From positions 1 through 64,000 of the forward strand of contig JBGCFG010000001.1 of the NCBI GenBank assembly GCA_045106815.1: a stretch of 64,000 nt of DNA. Direction: 5' to 3'. The position numbers and the translations under genes were made by a program. This document shows, in pieces, positions 1 through 8,433 of the stretch. Numbering within the stretch: the stretch's first letter is position 1; every line of letters begins with the position of its first letter. Under the pieces are notes generated by a model. That model was not told the origin of the DNA and ran no database searches. It saw only the letters and a program-made list of their open reading frames with translations. The stretch comes from JAUIAI01 sp045106815. Lineage in GTDB: Bacteria; Pseudomonadota; Gammaproteobacteria; Burkholderiales; Burkholderiaceae_E.

Positions 1-165
1 AGGCAGCGGTCCGGCTTTGCCGGACTACCCGGCGGTGGGGGTTTGATCGGGGGTCTGGCAGAACTCGCTTCGCTCAGACACGCTGCCAGCCTGATCCCCG
101 ATCAAACCCCCACCGCCGGCTTGCCTTGAATCCCCCCGTCCAAAGCCCCCGACCCTCGCCGAATC
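1..165 (-). repeat. Composite palindromic repeat, copy 1 (cut by window edge)
   Basis: Non-coding palindrome. A perfect 24-bp inverted repeat (29-52 with 96-119) encloses a 43-base core (53-95) that has its own short stem (CTGGCAG/CTGCCAG). A small 17-base hairpin lies at 9-25. Read on the minus strand, the core, the 17-base hairpin and the short blocks AAGGCAAGCC and ATTCGGC all recur in copy 2 at the same spacing, whereas the stem sequences do not. The outer arm (about 129-164) has no partner inside the window, so the copy probably continues past base 1. Bases 166-303, between the copies, hold a T-rich tract near 269-285 and nothing I recognise. Confidence 0.85.
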
Positions 166-303
166 TGGGTGGCGGTTGGCTACTGCGGGCCAGGCATCAG
201 GGGTGTTTGGGAAGGGGGTGACTGCGAGGTGTATTGAGGGACTCGCCATGCCGTCGCAGGCAGCTGTTTTTCTTTTTTGCCCGCACAAAGCGACTGCTAC
301 ATG

Positions 304-504
304 AATTCGGCAGCGGGTGGGGGTGTCTGGCTGGGCGAATGAAGGCAAGCCAAGTTTGAGGTGGGGATGGGGGATCAGGCTGGCAGCATGTCTGAGCGAA
401 GCGAGTTCTGCCAGACCCCCCATCCCCACCTCAAGCTTGGGCAGTCCGGCAAAGCCGGACCGCAGCCTTTCGCCCAGCCAGACACCCCCACCCGCTGCCG
501 AATT
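304..504 (+). repeat. Composite palindromic repeat, copy 2 (complete)
   Basis: Nested hairpin of 201 bases. The outer stem is a perfect 36-bp inverted repeat (304-339 with 469-504). The inner stem is 24 bp (350-373 with 417-440) with one G-T type mismatch. The core at 374-416 matches copy 1 at 42 of 43 bases in the opposite orientation. A 17-base hairpin (GTCCGGCAAAGCCGGAC) lies at 444-460. Both left arms are G-rich and both right arms C-rich. It starts 6 bases beyond the stop of the adenosyltransferase gene, so it may also serve as that gene's terminator. ORFs that run through it are by-products of the palindrome. Confidence 0.9.
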
Positions 505-510
505 TCCAAC

Positions 511-1074
511 CTACTCAGCAGACGGTTTGTTTTTCCCCTGTTGCCAGAGCACGTCGGTGCCGCCGTCCGCGCGGTTCAAGACGCGGGACAGGACGAACAT
601 CAGGTCGGACAGTCGATTCAGGTATTGCTGGCACAGCGCTCTGGCGGCGCCATCTTTGGATAGGGTCACGACCGAGCGCTCAGCGCGGCGGCAAATCGTG
701 CGGCACAAATGCGCGATCGCAGCTGATTTAGAGCCACCCGGGAGGATGAACTCCGCCAGGCGGGGCAGATCGGCGTTGTAGCGGGCGATGTTTTCGTCGA
801 GCCGGGCAAGTTGCGGCTCCGAAATATTCTCGAATCCCGGGATACAAAGCTCGCCACCGAGATCAAACAAATCATGCTGAATGGCCGTGAGATCGTCACG
901 GACAGCGTCGGGCAGCTTCTCCGTCAGCAGCAATCCAATCATCGAATTAAGCTCGTCCACATCGCCCATCGATTGCACCCTAATGGCGTCTTTAGGCGTG
1001 CGACTGCCGTCGCCTAGGCCGGTTGTGCCATCGTCACCGGTTCGGGTTGCAATTGCGGACAATCGGTTGGCCAT
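511..1074 (-). CDS. pduO: PduO-type cob(I)alamin adenosyltransferase
   Basis: Transfers the 5'-deoxyadenosyl group of ATP to cob(I)alamin to make adenosylcobalamin in the cytoplasm. The 187-residue product has the family's N-terminal ATP-binding motif TRTGDDGTTGLG (residues 10-21), the RVQSMGDVDELNS block (32-44), the ILPGGS turn (110-115) and the conserved helix with CRRAER (128-133). The start is placed at the ATG at 1074 because the family begins just before TRTGDDGTTG; a longer frame to 1125 would add 17 unconserved residues. No other cobalamin gene lies in the window, so it is probably a stand-alone salvage enzyme. The palindrome at 304-504 follows directly. Confidence 0.93.
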   Translation of the reverse strand: MANRLSAIATRTGDDGTTGLGDGSRTPKDAIRVQSMGDVDELNSMIGLLLTEKLPDAVRDDLTAIQHDLFDLGGELCIPGFENISEPQLARLDENIARYNADLPRLAEFILPGGSKSAAIAHLCRTICRRAERSVVTLSKDGAARALCQQYLNRLSDLMFVLSRVLNRADGGTDVLWQQGKNKPSAE

Positions 1075-1246
1075 AACGCTAAACTCTGTGGAAAGTAGGA
1101 AAGGGTGTGAAGTGTGCCACGGCACTGCTTAACCCAACGGGGTCTCAACCCCATGATTTGAAGTGCTTAGGCTATTCTTCAGGCATATGCCTGCGGCAGG
1201 CGGCTAAGCGAGCCGGCCCCAACGGCCCCGAACTACGGAGACCCCC

Positions 1247-2659
1247 ATGAACGAGCCAAAACCCGTCCTTGAAGCCCTCAAACGCCCAATGCCCGAGGCC
1301 TTCATCACCGCCATCCAGGAGCAGTTTGGCAAGCGGCTGAGTCAGGCAGAGGCCATTCGGGAGCATCATGGCCGGGACGAGTCTCCTTTCCTGCCCGTAC
1401 CGCCCGATGCCGTAGTTTTCGTTGAGTCGGCTGATGAGGTGGCACAGGTAGTTAAACTATGTGCAGCGCACAAAGTGCCCATCATTCCGTTTGGCGTTGG
1501 GTCTTCGCTCGAAGGTCACCTGCTGGCTGTGCAGGGGGGCATCTCCATTGACTTGTCGGGTTTGAATGAGGTCATCTCAATCAACCCGGAAGATCTGACC
1601 GCCACAGTGCAAGCTTGCGTGACCCGCAAGCAACTCAATGAAGCGCTGAAAGACACTGGCCTGTTTTTCCCGATTGATCCGGGTGCTGATGCCTCGATTG
1701 GCGGCATGGCGGCTACCCGCGCCTCGGGGACCAATGCCGTGCGCTACGGCACCATGCGCGAGAACGTGCTCGGCTTAAAGGTGGTTACGGCCGAGGGCAA
1801 GATCGTTGAAACCGGGACCCGCGCCAAGAAGTCGTCCGCCGGCTACGATCTGACCCGCCTGTTCGTTGGTAGTGAGGGCACGCTTGGCGTCATTACGGAA
1901 GTCACCGTCAAACTCTATCCACAGCCTGAGGCGATCTCGGCGGCAACCGTTAGCTTTCCGACCATTCGCGGTGCGGTGGACACCGTCATTCAAACCATTC
2001 AAATGGGCGTACCGGTTGCTCGCTCTGAGTATTTGGATGCCAACACAATTCGCGCCATCAACAAGCACGACAAGCTAACGCTGCCTGAACAGACCACTTT
2101 GTTTTTTGAATTTCATGGCTCCGAGGCAAGCGTCAAAGAGCAGGCTGAAGTGGTGCAGGAACTTGCCAGTGAAAATGGCGGCGCTGATTTTGAGTGGGCC
2201 ACCCGGCCCGAAGACCGCACCCGCCTTTGGAATGCGCGACACAACGCCTACTTTGCATCGCTGCAAATGCGTCCAGGCTGCCGCGCAATTAGTACCGACA
2301 CCTGTGTCCCCATTTCCCGTTTGGCCGATTCGCTCGAAGGCGCGCAGGCGATTCTCGACAAAGCTGATACTTACACCGCTATCCTCGGTCACGTCGGTGA
2401 CGGTAACTTCCATTGTGTGCTGTTGCTAGACCCCAATGATCCCGATGAAGTTGCCGCCTGCGAAAAACTCAACGATGAAATCGTAGAACTGGCACTCACC
2501 ATGGATGGCACGTGCACGGGTGAGCATGGCATTGGTCTGCACAAAATGGGATTTCTCGTCCAAGAAGCTGGTGAGGATGCCGTTGACCTGATGCGTTCAA
2601 TCAAGCTCTCGCTTGATCCGGACAACATCATGAATCCAGGCAAGATCTTTTCGCTTTAG
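1247..2659 (+). CDS. FAD-linked oxidase, D-lactate dehydrogenase (cytochrome)-like
   Basis: FAD-binding oxidoreductase of the VAO/PCMH fold, nearest to LDHD-type D-lactate dehydrogenases; it would oxidise a D-2-hydroxy acid and pass electrons to the respiratory chain. The FAD_binding_4 domain covers about residues 50-190 (PFGVGSSLEGH at 81-91, PGADASIGGMAATRASGTNA at 145-164). The C-terminal FAD-oxidase domain carries HVGDGNFH and the GEHGIG signature before the LDPDNIMNPGKIF end. Length (470) is normal. It stands alone, with a promoter-sized gap upstream. It differs from the GlcD-like protein at 42747; the substrate (lactate, glycolate or a longer hydroxy acid) cannot be fixed from sequence. 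Confidence 0.88.
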   Translation: MNEPKPVLEALKRPMPEAFITAIQEQFGKRLSQAEAIREHHGRDESPFLPVPPDAVVFVESADEVAQVVKLCAAHKVPIIPFGVGSSLEGHLLAVQGGISIDLSGLNEVISINPEDLTATVQACVTRKQLNEALKDTGLFFPIDPGADASIGGMAATRASGTNAVRYGTMRENVLGLKVVTAEGKIVETGTRAKKSSAGYDLTRLFVGSEGTLGVITEVTVKLYPQPEAISAATVSFPTIRGAVDTVIQTIQMGVPVARSEYLDANTIRAINKHDKLTLPEQTTLFFEFHGSEASVKEQAEVVQELASENGGADFEWATRPEDRTRLWNARHNAYFASLQMRPGCRAISTDTCVPISRLADSLEGAQAILDKADTYTAILGHVGDGNFHCVLLLDPNDPDEVAACEKLNDEIVELALTMDGTCTGEHGIGLHKMGFLVQEAGEDAVDLMRSIKLSLDPDNIMNPGKIFSL

Positions 2660-2855
2660 CGTGCGGCCGCCATTCGCGCGATGTCTCATCTTGTTAGCGA
2701 ATGGCTGATTTGTCTGCGATTGAAAATGCGAAACAATGAATTTGCGGCTATTTTGCGCTGATTCATTAGTTGTGGTGATGCTGGGTGGCACATGACCAGT
2801 TAGGGTCTGAGGTGTCAAAGACACACGTGCAACATCTGGTTGCGCCTCTCCCCTC

Positions 2856-3500
2856 ATGCGGCTATCTCTTTTGCCCTCATTGGCAGTTTGTGTGGTGTGG
2901 GCAGCGTGCTTTGCTAGCTTCGCGCCAGAACGCGCATTCGCGCAAACGCCAGTCTCGCCCTCAACGACAATCGCTGAAAAGAATCTGAAGTTCTTTGATG
3001 CCGATCATCTCAAACGCTTGCTTCAGTGGGCGGCCCAGCTCACCGGCCGCGAGTATCCGCTTGCTATCGATGTCCCGCCTGTTCAGGCCACCAGTGCTGA
3101 TGCGCTAGGCAGAACGGTTTGCCCCGATGCACCGCACACCTGTGCGCGTGTCGCGGCTGCGTATGATGTGGGCGAGGGCCGCATTATTCACTTAGAAACT
3201 TTCGACGCCCGGCGGGTGTTGGACCGGTCATTCATCGTGCATGAAATGGTGCACTTTCTGCAGCACCTTGAGCAGGGGGTCGAGCTCAATGCGACCTGCC
3301 ATGTGATCCGGGCCAATGAGGCGGAAGCCTATCGCGCCCAGTTTGCCTATCTGCGCCGGTATGGCAGGCATATCCCTCAGCGGCTTCGCATACCGCGTGT
3401 GCGTTGCCCGCGACCAATGGAAGCGAGTGTTAAACCCAAAACAGAAACGGCTCGTCAAGAAACCGGGCCTGTCTTGAAGGCTCAAATCGTCACGCGCTGA
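2856..3500 (+). CDS. Secreted DUF6647-like protein with HExxH motif
   Basis: Predicted exported protein of 214 residues with a signal peptide (about 1-30, cleavage after AFAQ). It contains HEMVH at 129-133 and a possible third metal ligand in NEAEAY at 154-159, the arrangement of zinc metallopeptidases. Cysteines at about 90, 96 and 148 could form a disulfide in the periplasm. It resembles the DUF6647 family, whose function is not established to my knowledge. The ATG at 2856 has no clear ribosome binding site but is the only start that gives a signal peptide. The gap 2660-2855 holds a weak inverted repeat (CCATTCGC/GCGAATGG) and no gene. Confidence 0.72.
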   Translation: MRLSLLPSLAVCVVWAACFASFAPERAFAQTPVSPSTTIAEKNLKFFDADHLKRLLQWAAQLTGREYPLAIDVPPVQATSADALGRTVCPDAPHTCARVAAAYDVGEGRIIHLETFDARRVLDRSFIVHEMVHFLQHLEQGVELNATCHVIRANEAEAYRAQFAYLRRYGRHIPQRLRIPRVRCPRPMEASVKPKTETARQETGPVLKAQIVTR

Positions 3501-3533
3501 CGATCAGGCTTCGTGCGATGGCTTGGCTTCGCT

Positions 3534-4631
3534 CTAGATTGCAAACGCCTTAAGGACTTCCGGGTCTGGGTCAAAGCCGAGCCCAGGACCATCGGGCAGG
3601 GTGATGACGCCTTTCTCATTTGGGTTTTCAACGCCGCCGAATACAGGCGCATCCAGGGTCATCCCAAAATATTCGACCCAATGAATTTCCGGAAAGACAG
3701 ATGCCATTTGCAGTGTCGCCAGATAGCCGGGCCCAAAATAAGGTGAGTGTGGCGCGAGGCGTTTGCCTGCGAGGCGCGCTGTTTGACCAACCTGCAGGAA
3801 TGCACTGATACCGCCCACTTTTGTCACGCTGGGTTGCAGATAGTCGAGTCCGACAGACTGAGCTGGTGCGACGAATGAGATAGCGTTAGCAATATTTTCG
3901 CCAGCCGCCAGCGGCGGACCAATGCCCGCAACCCGGTTTAAGCCAGTCAGGTCTTCGGGAGGCCACACGGGTTCCTCTAGCCAGGTGAGTGCTGCTGGTG
4001 CCAGTGCGCGTGCAGCCTCCTGCGCGGCCAGTACATCCCAGGCGCAATTCACATCGAGCATCAGGGCCGTGTCGGCGCCGAGGACTTCGCGTGCCAGGAC
4101 CGCGAGCGTAGGTTCAACTTCATGCAGCTTGACGGCATCAAAGCCTTGCTTTGCAACAGCCTCGCAAACCGTCGTTAGGGAAGCCGTGTCGCCGGCGCGA
4201 AGTAAGCTGGTGTAGGCGGGCGCTGTCTTTCTGCTGCCGCCACCCAGCAGCTTTGCCACAGAGCAGCCCGCTCGCTTACCGGCAATATCCCAAAGCGCAA
4301 TATCTAGGCCGCTGAGCGCATATTGCACCGGTCCGCTTCGCCCAAACAAATGAAGCGGCCTTTCAAGGCTTTGCATCAGGGCACCAATATCGGTGGCGTC
4401 TTTCCCGGTTGCCAATGGCGCAATGATGTCATTAATCGCAGCGCGCGTGGCCGGGATAGCGTTGTAGCCAAACGCTTCACCCCAGCCGACGATGCCGTCA
4501 GAGGTGGTGACCCGCATCAGCAAGTAACTGGCTTTGGTCCAGATGGTGCCGCCAAACCCGGTAGGCGGTCCTGGGTGGGTGAACGGAATGGCCAGCGTGA
4601 TCGTATCAATGCTTTCTATGGTTGAGGCCAT
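3534..4631 (-). CDS. Mandelate racemase/muconate lactonizing enzyme family protein
   Basis: Enolase-superfamily enzyme (365 aa) that would abstract a proton alpha to a carboxylate. It has an N-terminal cap (about 1-125) and a TIM barrel. Metal ligands are D193 (LMLDVN), E219 or E220 (WLEEPV) and E245 (AAGEN); a barrel-end histidine is H295 (LAPHSPY). The usual KxK is K168-L-H170, and the Asp normally preceding xxxxGG is Ser (LQPSVTKVGG), so chemistry may differ from true mandelate racemase. Last gene of a four-gene minus-strand operon, 59 bases after the PhyH gene. A sugar-acid dehydratase or lactonizing role is possible; the substrate is unknown. Confidence 0.88.
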   Translation of the reverse strand: MASTIESIDTITLAIPFTHPGPPTGFGGTIWTKASYLLMRVTTSDGIVGWGEAFGYNAIPATRAAINDIIAPLATGKDATDIGALMQSLERPLHLFGRSGPVQYALSGLDIALWDIAGKRAGCSVAKLLGGGSRKTAPAYTSLLRAGDTASLTTVCEAVAKQGFDAVKLHEVEPTLAVLAREVLGADTALMLDVNCAWDVLAAQEAARALAPAALTWLEEPVWPPEDLTGLNRVAGIGPPLAAGENIANAISFVAPAQSVGLDYLQPSVTKVGGISAFLQVGQTARLAGKRLAPHSPYFGPGYLATLQMASVFPEIHWVEYFGMTLDAPVFGGVENPNEKGVITLPDGPGLGFDPDPEVLKAFAI

Positions 4632-4690
4632 CTTGGGTTCTCCGTCGTTGCCCGATGGGAGGGCTTATGAGTGTGCTTTGGCTAACCGCA

Positions 4691-5509
4691 TCAGGATTCA
4701 ATCAACACGGGGAACAAGTCACCATTCAGCTTGTCGCCGGTCTTAAGCGTCTTATCGTGAAGCGGCTTTGATGTACCAACGCGTGGGTCGTAGCGAACAT
4801 CTTCGCCCGTGTAGCGAACGGTATAGCCTCGTCGGCGTAAAGTCTGGCCTCGGTTGCCGCCCGCACCATGCACAGTCATGCCGCTAAACACATAGCAATC
4901 ACCTGGTGCTAAGTCCCAGGTCAGAATGTCGTAGTCGTCACGGCTGGCTTGTATGTCAGGGATCTCTTCATAGTCAGGGTTGATGTCGTAGCCAATCGCA
5001 GTGGTCTCACCAAAACTATGCGGCTGAAACCATCGGTCCCAAAGGTGCGAGCCACGAATAAACTCCAACGCGCCGTTGTGTTGACTTACCGGGTCAAGCG
5101 CAATCCAAAACGAAATCACCTGGCTGCCACTCACAGGCCAATAAGGTTGGTCGTTATGCCATCGGGTGCGGTTAGCTGTGCCAGGCTCTTTGACAAAGAG
5201 CTGGTCATACAACATGTTGACTCGGCCACCACCAAAAAACTGACGGGCCAGCGCTGGTAAATACGACTCCAAGCAGAACGTACGAAAGTCAGGGTCGTGC
5301 TGCCAGAGCCTCAAGTTACCGTGAAAGCGGCCCTGGCCGTCTTTGGGTTCGTAGCCATGAAAAAACGGGCCGGGAGACGCAATATCCCGCTCGATGGCGG
5401 CGCGTAGTGTTTCAACCCAGTCAGTACTGACCGCTTTCCTGAGAACGGTCACGCCATCTTGCTCAAAGCTTTTCTTGGCGTTGTCTGACAGGGCAAAGAG
5501 ACTGTTCAT
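4691..5509 (-). CDS. Phytanoyl-CoA dioxygenase (PhyH) family protein
   Basis: Non-heme Fe(II)/2-oxoglutarate dioxygenase of 272 residues. The iron triad is visible: H118-x-D120 (RWHNDQPYW) and H214 (MTVHGAGGN), with a 2-oxoglutarate-binding arginine near 225-227. PhyH enzymes hydroxylate carbon next to a carboxyl or CoA ester, or act on small natural products. It lies 9 bases downstream of the SMP-30 gene and upstream of the enolase-superfamily gene, so it probably hydroxylates an intermediate of the same pathway. The ATG at 5509 is the natural start, since the fold begins at once (FEQDGVTVLRKAV). Confidence 0.88.
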   Translation of the reverse strand: MNSLFALSDNAKKSFEQDGVTVLRKAVSTDWVETLRAAIERDIASPGPFFHGYEPKDGQGRFHGNLRLWQHDPDFRTFCLESYLPALARQFFGGGRVNMLYDQLFVKEPGTANRTRWHNDQPYWPVSGSQVISFWIALDPVSQHNGALEFIRGSHLWDRWFQPHSFGETTAIGYDINPDYEEIPDIQASRDDYDILTWDLAPGDCYVFSGMTVHGAGGNRGQTLRRRGYTVRYTGEDVRYDPRVGTSKPLHDKTLKTGDKLNGDLFPVLIES

Positions 5510-5518
5510 AGCATTTGC

Positions 5519-6475
5519 CTACGCGGGCTGACCGGGTATGGTCGCGCCCTGGGTGTTTACAAAAAGTGAATACACCGAGGTACTGGCAGCCATAAACAAA
5601 CGGTCACGATGCAAACCTCCGAAGCACAGGTTAGCGCAACGCTCTGGCAGATCGATACGACCAATCAATTTGCCTTGCGGGTTGAAAATGTGCACGCCAT
5701 CAAGGCCTGCCTCACCCATCCCCCAGCCACACCAGAGGTTGCCGTCGACATCAACGCGGAAACCATCGGGGGTGCCTTTCGGGCCGGCATCAATGAGCAT
5801 GCGCTGATTGGCAAGCGAGCGACCATCGACAACATCAAACGCCAGAATGCTGCGCGGCTCGCTGCGGGACTGAACGACATAGAGAATCGACTCGTCAGGC
5901 GAGAATGCCAACCCGTTTGGCTGATTGATGCCTTCAGCAACGACAGAGATTGAACCGTCACCATCGACTCGATACACATTGGTCGGTAGCTCGGGGGGTG
6001 ACTTGATGCCTTCGTAGTTGCCCAAAATACCAAAGCTCGGGTCAGTGAACCAGACAGAGCCGTCAGATTTGCAAACCACATCGTTGGGTGAGTTGAGCCG
6101 TTGCCCGTCGTAGCGATCAGCCAGCACCGTGATGCTGCCATCGTGCTCCGTGCGAACCACACGACGGTTGCGATGCTCGCAAGTGAGCAGGCGTCCCTGC
6201 AAATCGCGATAGTTACCGTTGCCGTTATTTGATGGCACACGAAACGGGCTGACCGCCCCGGTGGCTTCATCCCATCGATACATGCCGTTGCCAGGTACAT
6301 CACTCCAAATCAGACAGCGCTGATCACCAAACCAGACCGGTCCTTCACACCATCTAAACCCAGTCGCAATGCGCTCGACTTTTGTCAGCGGCAGCTTGTA
6401 CGCCGCAAAGCTATCGTCGAGCACCACGACAGAGGGGTCGGGGTAGCGCTGGCTGGGTTGCCAATCAGTGGACAT
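5519..6475 (-). CDS. SMP-30/gluconolactonase/LRE family protein
   Basis: Six-bladed beta-propeller lactonase of 318 residues that would hydrolyse a sugar-type or other lactone. Typical metal-site segments are present: RWCEGPVW with E44, LNSPNDV around N128-N131, NQPNGLAFSPDES and TPDGFRVD. No signal peptide, so cytoplasmic. It starts 2 bases after the stop of the CoA ligase gene, implying co-translation. In this operon a lactonase beside an enolase-superfamily enzyme suggests handling of a lactone or hydroxy acid; the exact substrate is unknown. Confidence 0.88.
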   Translation of the reverse strand: MSTDWQPSQRYPDPSVVVLDDSFAAYKLPLTKVERIATGFRWCEGPVWFGDQRCLIWSDVPGNGMYRWDEATGAVSPFRVPSNNGNGNYRDLQGRLLTCEHRNRRVVRTEHDGSITVLADRYDGQRLNSPNDVVCKSDGSVWFTDPSFGILGNYEGIKSPPELPTNVYRVDGDGSISVVAEGINQPNGLAFSPDESILYVVQSRSEPRSILAFDVVDGRSLANQRMLIDAGPKGTPDGFRVDVDGNLWCGWGMGEAGLDGVHIFNPQGKLIGRIDLPERCANLCFGGLHRDRLFMAASTSVYSLFVNTQGATIPGQPA

Positions 6476-6477
6476 GA

Positions 6478-8028
6478 TCAGGCTCGCTCACGGAGTTCGC
6501 GGCGCAAAATCTTGCCGCTCGCAGACTTGGGAATCGAGTCAATGAACTCCACGGCCCGAATCTGTTTATAGGTTGCCATGTGTTCTTTTACGTAGGCCTG
6601 AATGTCTTGCTCGGTGGCGTTTTGGCCCGGCTTCAACGTGACAAACGCTTTGGGCAGTTCGCCTGCTTCTTCGTCGGGTATGCCAATAACCGCGACATCT
6701 GCAACCGCCGGGTGCGTGATGATGTGGGCTTCCAGCTCGGCCGGTGCCACCTGGAAGCCTTTGACTTTGATGAGCTCTTTGAGCCGGTCTACCAGCGTGA
6801 GGTGGTGGTCATCATCAATGAAGCCAATGTCACCTGTGTGTAGCCAACCATCGGCGTCGATCGTTTCAGCAGTGGCTTTCTCATTGTTCAAATAGCCGAG
6901 CATGATCTGCGGCCCTTTCACCCACAATTCGCCTTCTTCGTTTGGACCGCAGTCCTGGCCGTCTGGCGCGACAATTCTTGAGAGCGTGTTCGGCGCGGTC
7001 ACGCCACTGGAACCGGGTTTGAAATCATTCCCAACCGTGAGATGACTGACCGGGCTCATTTCGGTCATGCCGTAGCCCTGCACGACCGAGCAACCGATTC
7101 GGCCCGCTGCTTCTTGGGCGAGTTCGCCGCCAAGCGGCGCAGCGCCTGAGAACACTTTGCGCAGACTCGACACATCGTACTGATCTACAACTGGATGCTT
7201 GGCCAGGCCCAGGATAATCGGCGGCACAGCAAAAAGCTGCGTGATTTTGTGCTGCTGAATGAGTCCGAGAACTTGCTCCATATCAAAGCGCGGCAGGGTC
7301 ACAACGGTGACGCCGTCGGCCAGCAGGCTGTTCATCAGCACCTGCATACCGTAGATATGAAAGAAGGGCAGAAACGCCAGCGCTGAATCGTCGGGCTGAT
7401 ACCGCGCGGCTGCGTTGGTCTGGATGATGTTGGATACAAGGTTGTAGTGCGTCAGCATGACGCCTTTGGGCAGACCGGTCGTGCCTGAGGAGTAGGGCAG
7501 CGCAACCGGATGCTTGTGTAGATCTACCGCCACTTGCTTTGCAGCCGGGCCTTTGATCTCGCTCAAGCTTCGGTAGCCTGGAACGTCACCAATCACAATC
7601 ATTTCTTTGACAGGCGAGTCTTTCATTGCCGCGGCTGCAGTCTCAGCAAACGCAGCGATGGTGACTAATCGAGTGGCCTTGGCGTCATTGAGTTGAAAGC
7701 GAATTTCGTCGGCGCCGTAGGTCGGGTTGACCGTTGTGACGGTACCGCCGCAGACCGCAACTGCGTGAAACACAATCGCGTACTCGGGAATATTGGGCGC
7801 AACCAGGGCAACAGTGTCGCCGGGCTGAAAGCCCTCTGCGAGCAAGCCACCGGCCAGTTCATGAACGGCTTGAGAGAGTTGGGCAAAGCTGATGGTTCGG
7901 CCCGTCGGGCCCTCAATAATCGCAGGGTGGTCGGGAATCGTGGCGGCTTTCCTGAGGACATAAGTCGTCAGAGGGACTTCTTGCAGCTCGACGTCAGGCA
8001 GGGGACTGGTAAAGAGATGTGTTTTCAT
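6478..8028 (-). CDS. Acyl-CoA synthetase, 4-coumarate-CoA ligase type
   Basis: ATP-dependent CoA ligase of the ANL superfamily (516 aa). The P-loop SSGTTGLPKG is at 180-189, the A5 motif in VQGYGMTEMSPV, the A7 motif in GWLHTGD and the C-terminal catalytic lysine in PKSASGKILRREL. It would activate an aryl or alkenyl carboxylic acid (coumarate-like) to its CoA thioester by way of an acyl-AMP. First gene of the operon running down to 3534. A TTG three codons upstream (8037) is an alternative start; neither has a clear ribosome binding site, and the ATG at 8028 is preferred. Substrate assignment within the 4CL group is tentative. Confidence 0.9.
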   Translation of the reverse strand: MKTHLFTSPLPDVELQEVPLTTYVLRKAATIPDHPAIIEGPTGRTISFAQLSQAVHELAGGLLAEGFQPGDTVALVAPNIPEYAIVFHAVAVCGGTVTTVNPTYGADEIRFQLNDAKATRLVTIAAFAETAAAAMKDSPVKEMIVIGDVPGYRSLSEIKGPAAKQVAVDLHKHPVALPYSSGTTGLPKGVMLTHYNLVSNIIQTNAAARYQPDDSALAFLPFFHIYGMQVLMNSLLADGVTVVTLPRFDMEQVLGLIQQHKITQLFAVPPIILGLAKHPVVDQYDVSSLRKVFSGAAPLGGELAQEAAGRIGCSVVQGYGMTEMSPVSHLTVGNDFKPGSSGVTAPNTLSRIVAPDGQDCGPNEEGELWVKGPQIMLGYLNNEKATAETIDADGWLHTGDIGFIDDDHHLTLVDRLKELIKVKGFQVAPAELEAHIITHPAVADVAVIGIPDEEAGELPKAFVTLKPGQNATEQDIQAYVKEHMATYKQIRAVEFIDSIPKSASGKILRRELRERA

Positions 8029-8121
8029 AGAGCGCAAGTCTACTGACTTCGCGCAGCCATTGCCAGAACACGCCCCGACTTAAGGTGGCTTGAATTTCAA
8101 GTCTCGGAACACCGAGAGAAC

Positions 8122-8433
8122 TTACCCCGATAGGTGCGAGCGTGACTCAGCTGATTTGGCGCGCGCGACAAGCAGGATGCCAACCGCTAACAAGATTGGC
8201 GCGGCTTCAGTGCTAATGGCATAGGGCATGGTGTTCACCCACGACGAAGTCGTTTGATGGGTGGCCTCGTAATAGGCCAGTGCTTCATTGAGAAATAGCA
8301 GGCAGCCCCCTCCCAGGAGAAACCAGCTGCCTGCCAACCGGGGAGACAACACCAACCAAAAAAACCCGACTGCCAGGAAAAGAAACGGGTTAAGCATACC
8401 CGCCAGCAGATCAGTCGCCTCGGGAATGCTCAT
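8122..8433 (-). CDS. Small hypothetical membrane protein
   Basis: Protein of 103 residues with three likely membrane segments (about 12-30, 34-52 and 73-90) and a short charged tail. I recognise no family. Its ATG overlaps the stop of the gene upstream by 4 bases (ATGA), and both products are small and three-segmented, so the two probably act together. A stem of 6 bp (TCTCGG/CCGAGA, 8102-8117) just past the stop could help end transcription, but it has no T-run. Confidence 0.55.
   Translation of the reverse strand: MSIPEATDLLAGMLNPFLFLAVGFFWLVLSPRLAGSWFLLGGGCLLFLNEALAYYEATHQTTSSWVNTMPYAISTEAAPILLAVGILLVARAKSAESRSHLSG

Noticed and set aside
1..504. CRISPR array or transposon ends
   Set aside because: Only two inverted copies, no spacer periodicity and no transposase; the blocks do not act as terminal repeats of an enclosed gene.
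25..781. Several open frames across the 5' palindromes
   Set aside because: They read through both arms of the hairpins, give low-complexity products and match no family; the structure is that of a non-coding repeat.
5665..6303. Long minus-strand frame of 212 codons
   Set aside because: It lies inside the SMP-30 gene in another frame, and the SMP-30 frame carries the recognised motifs.
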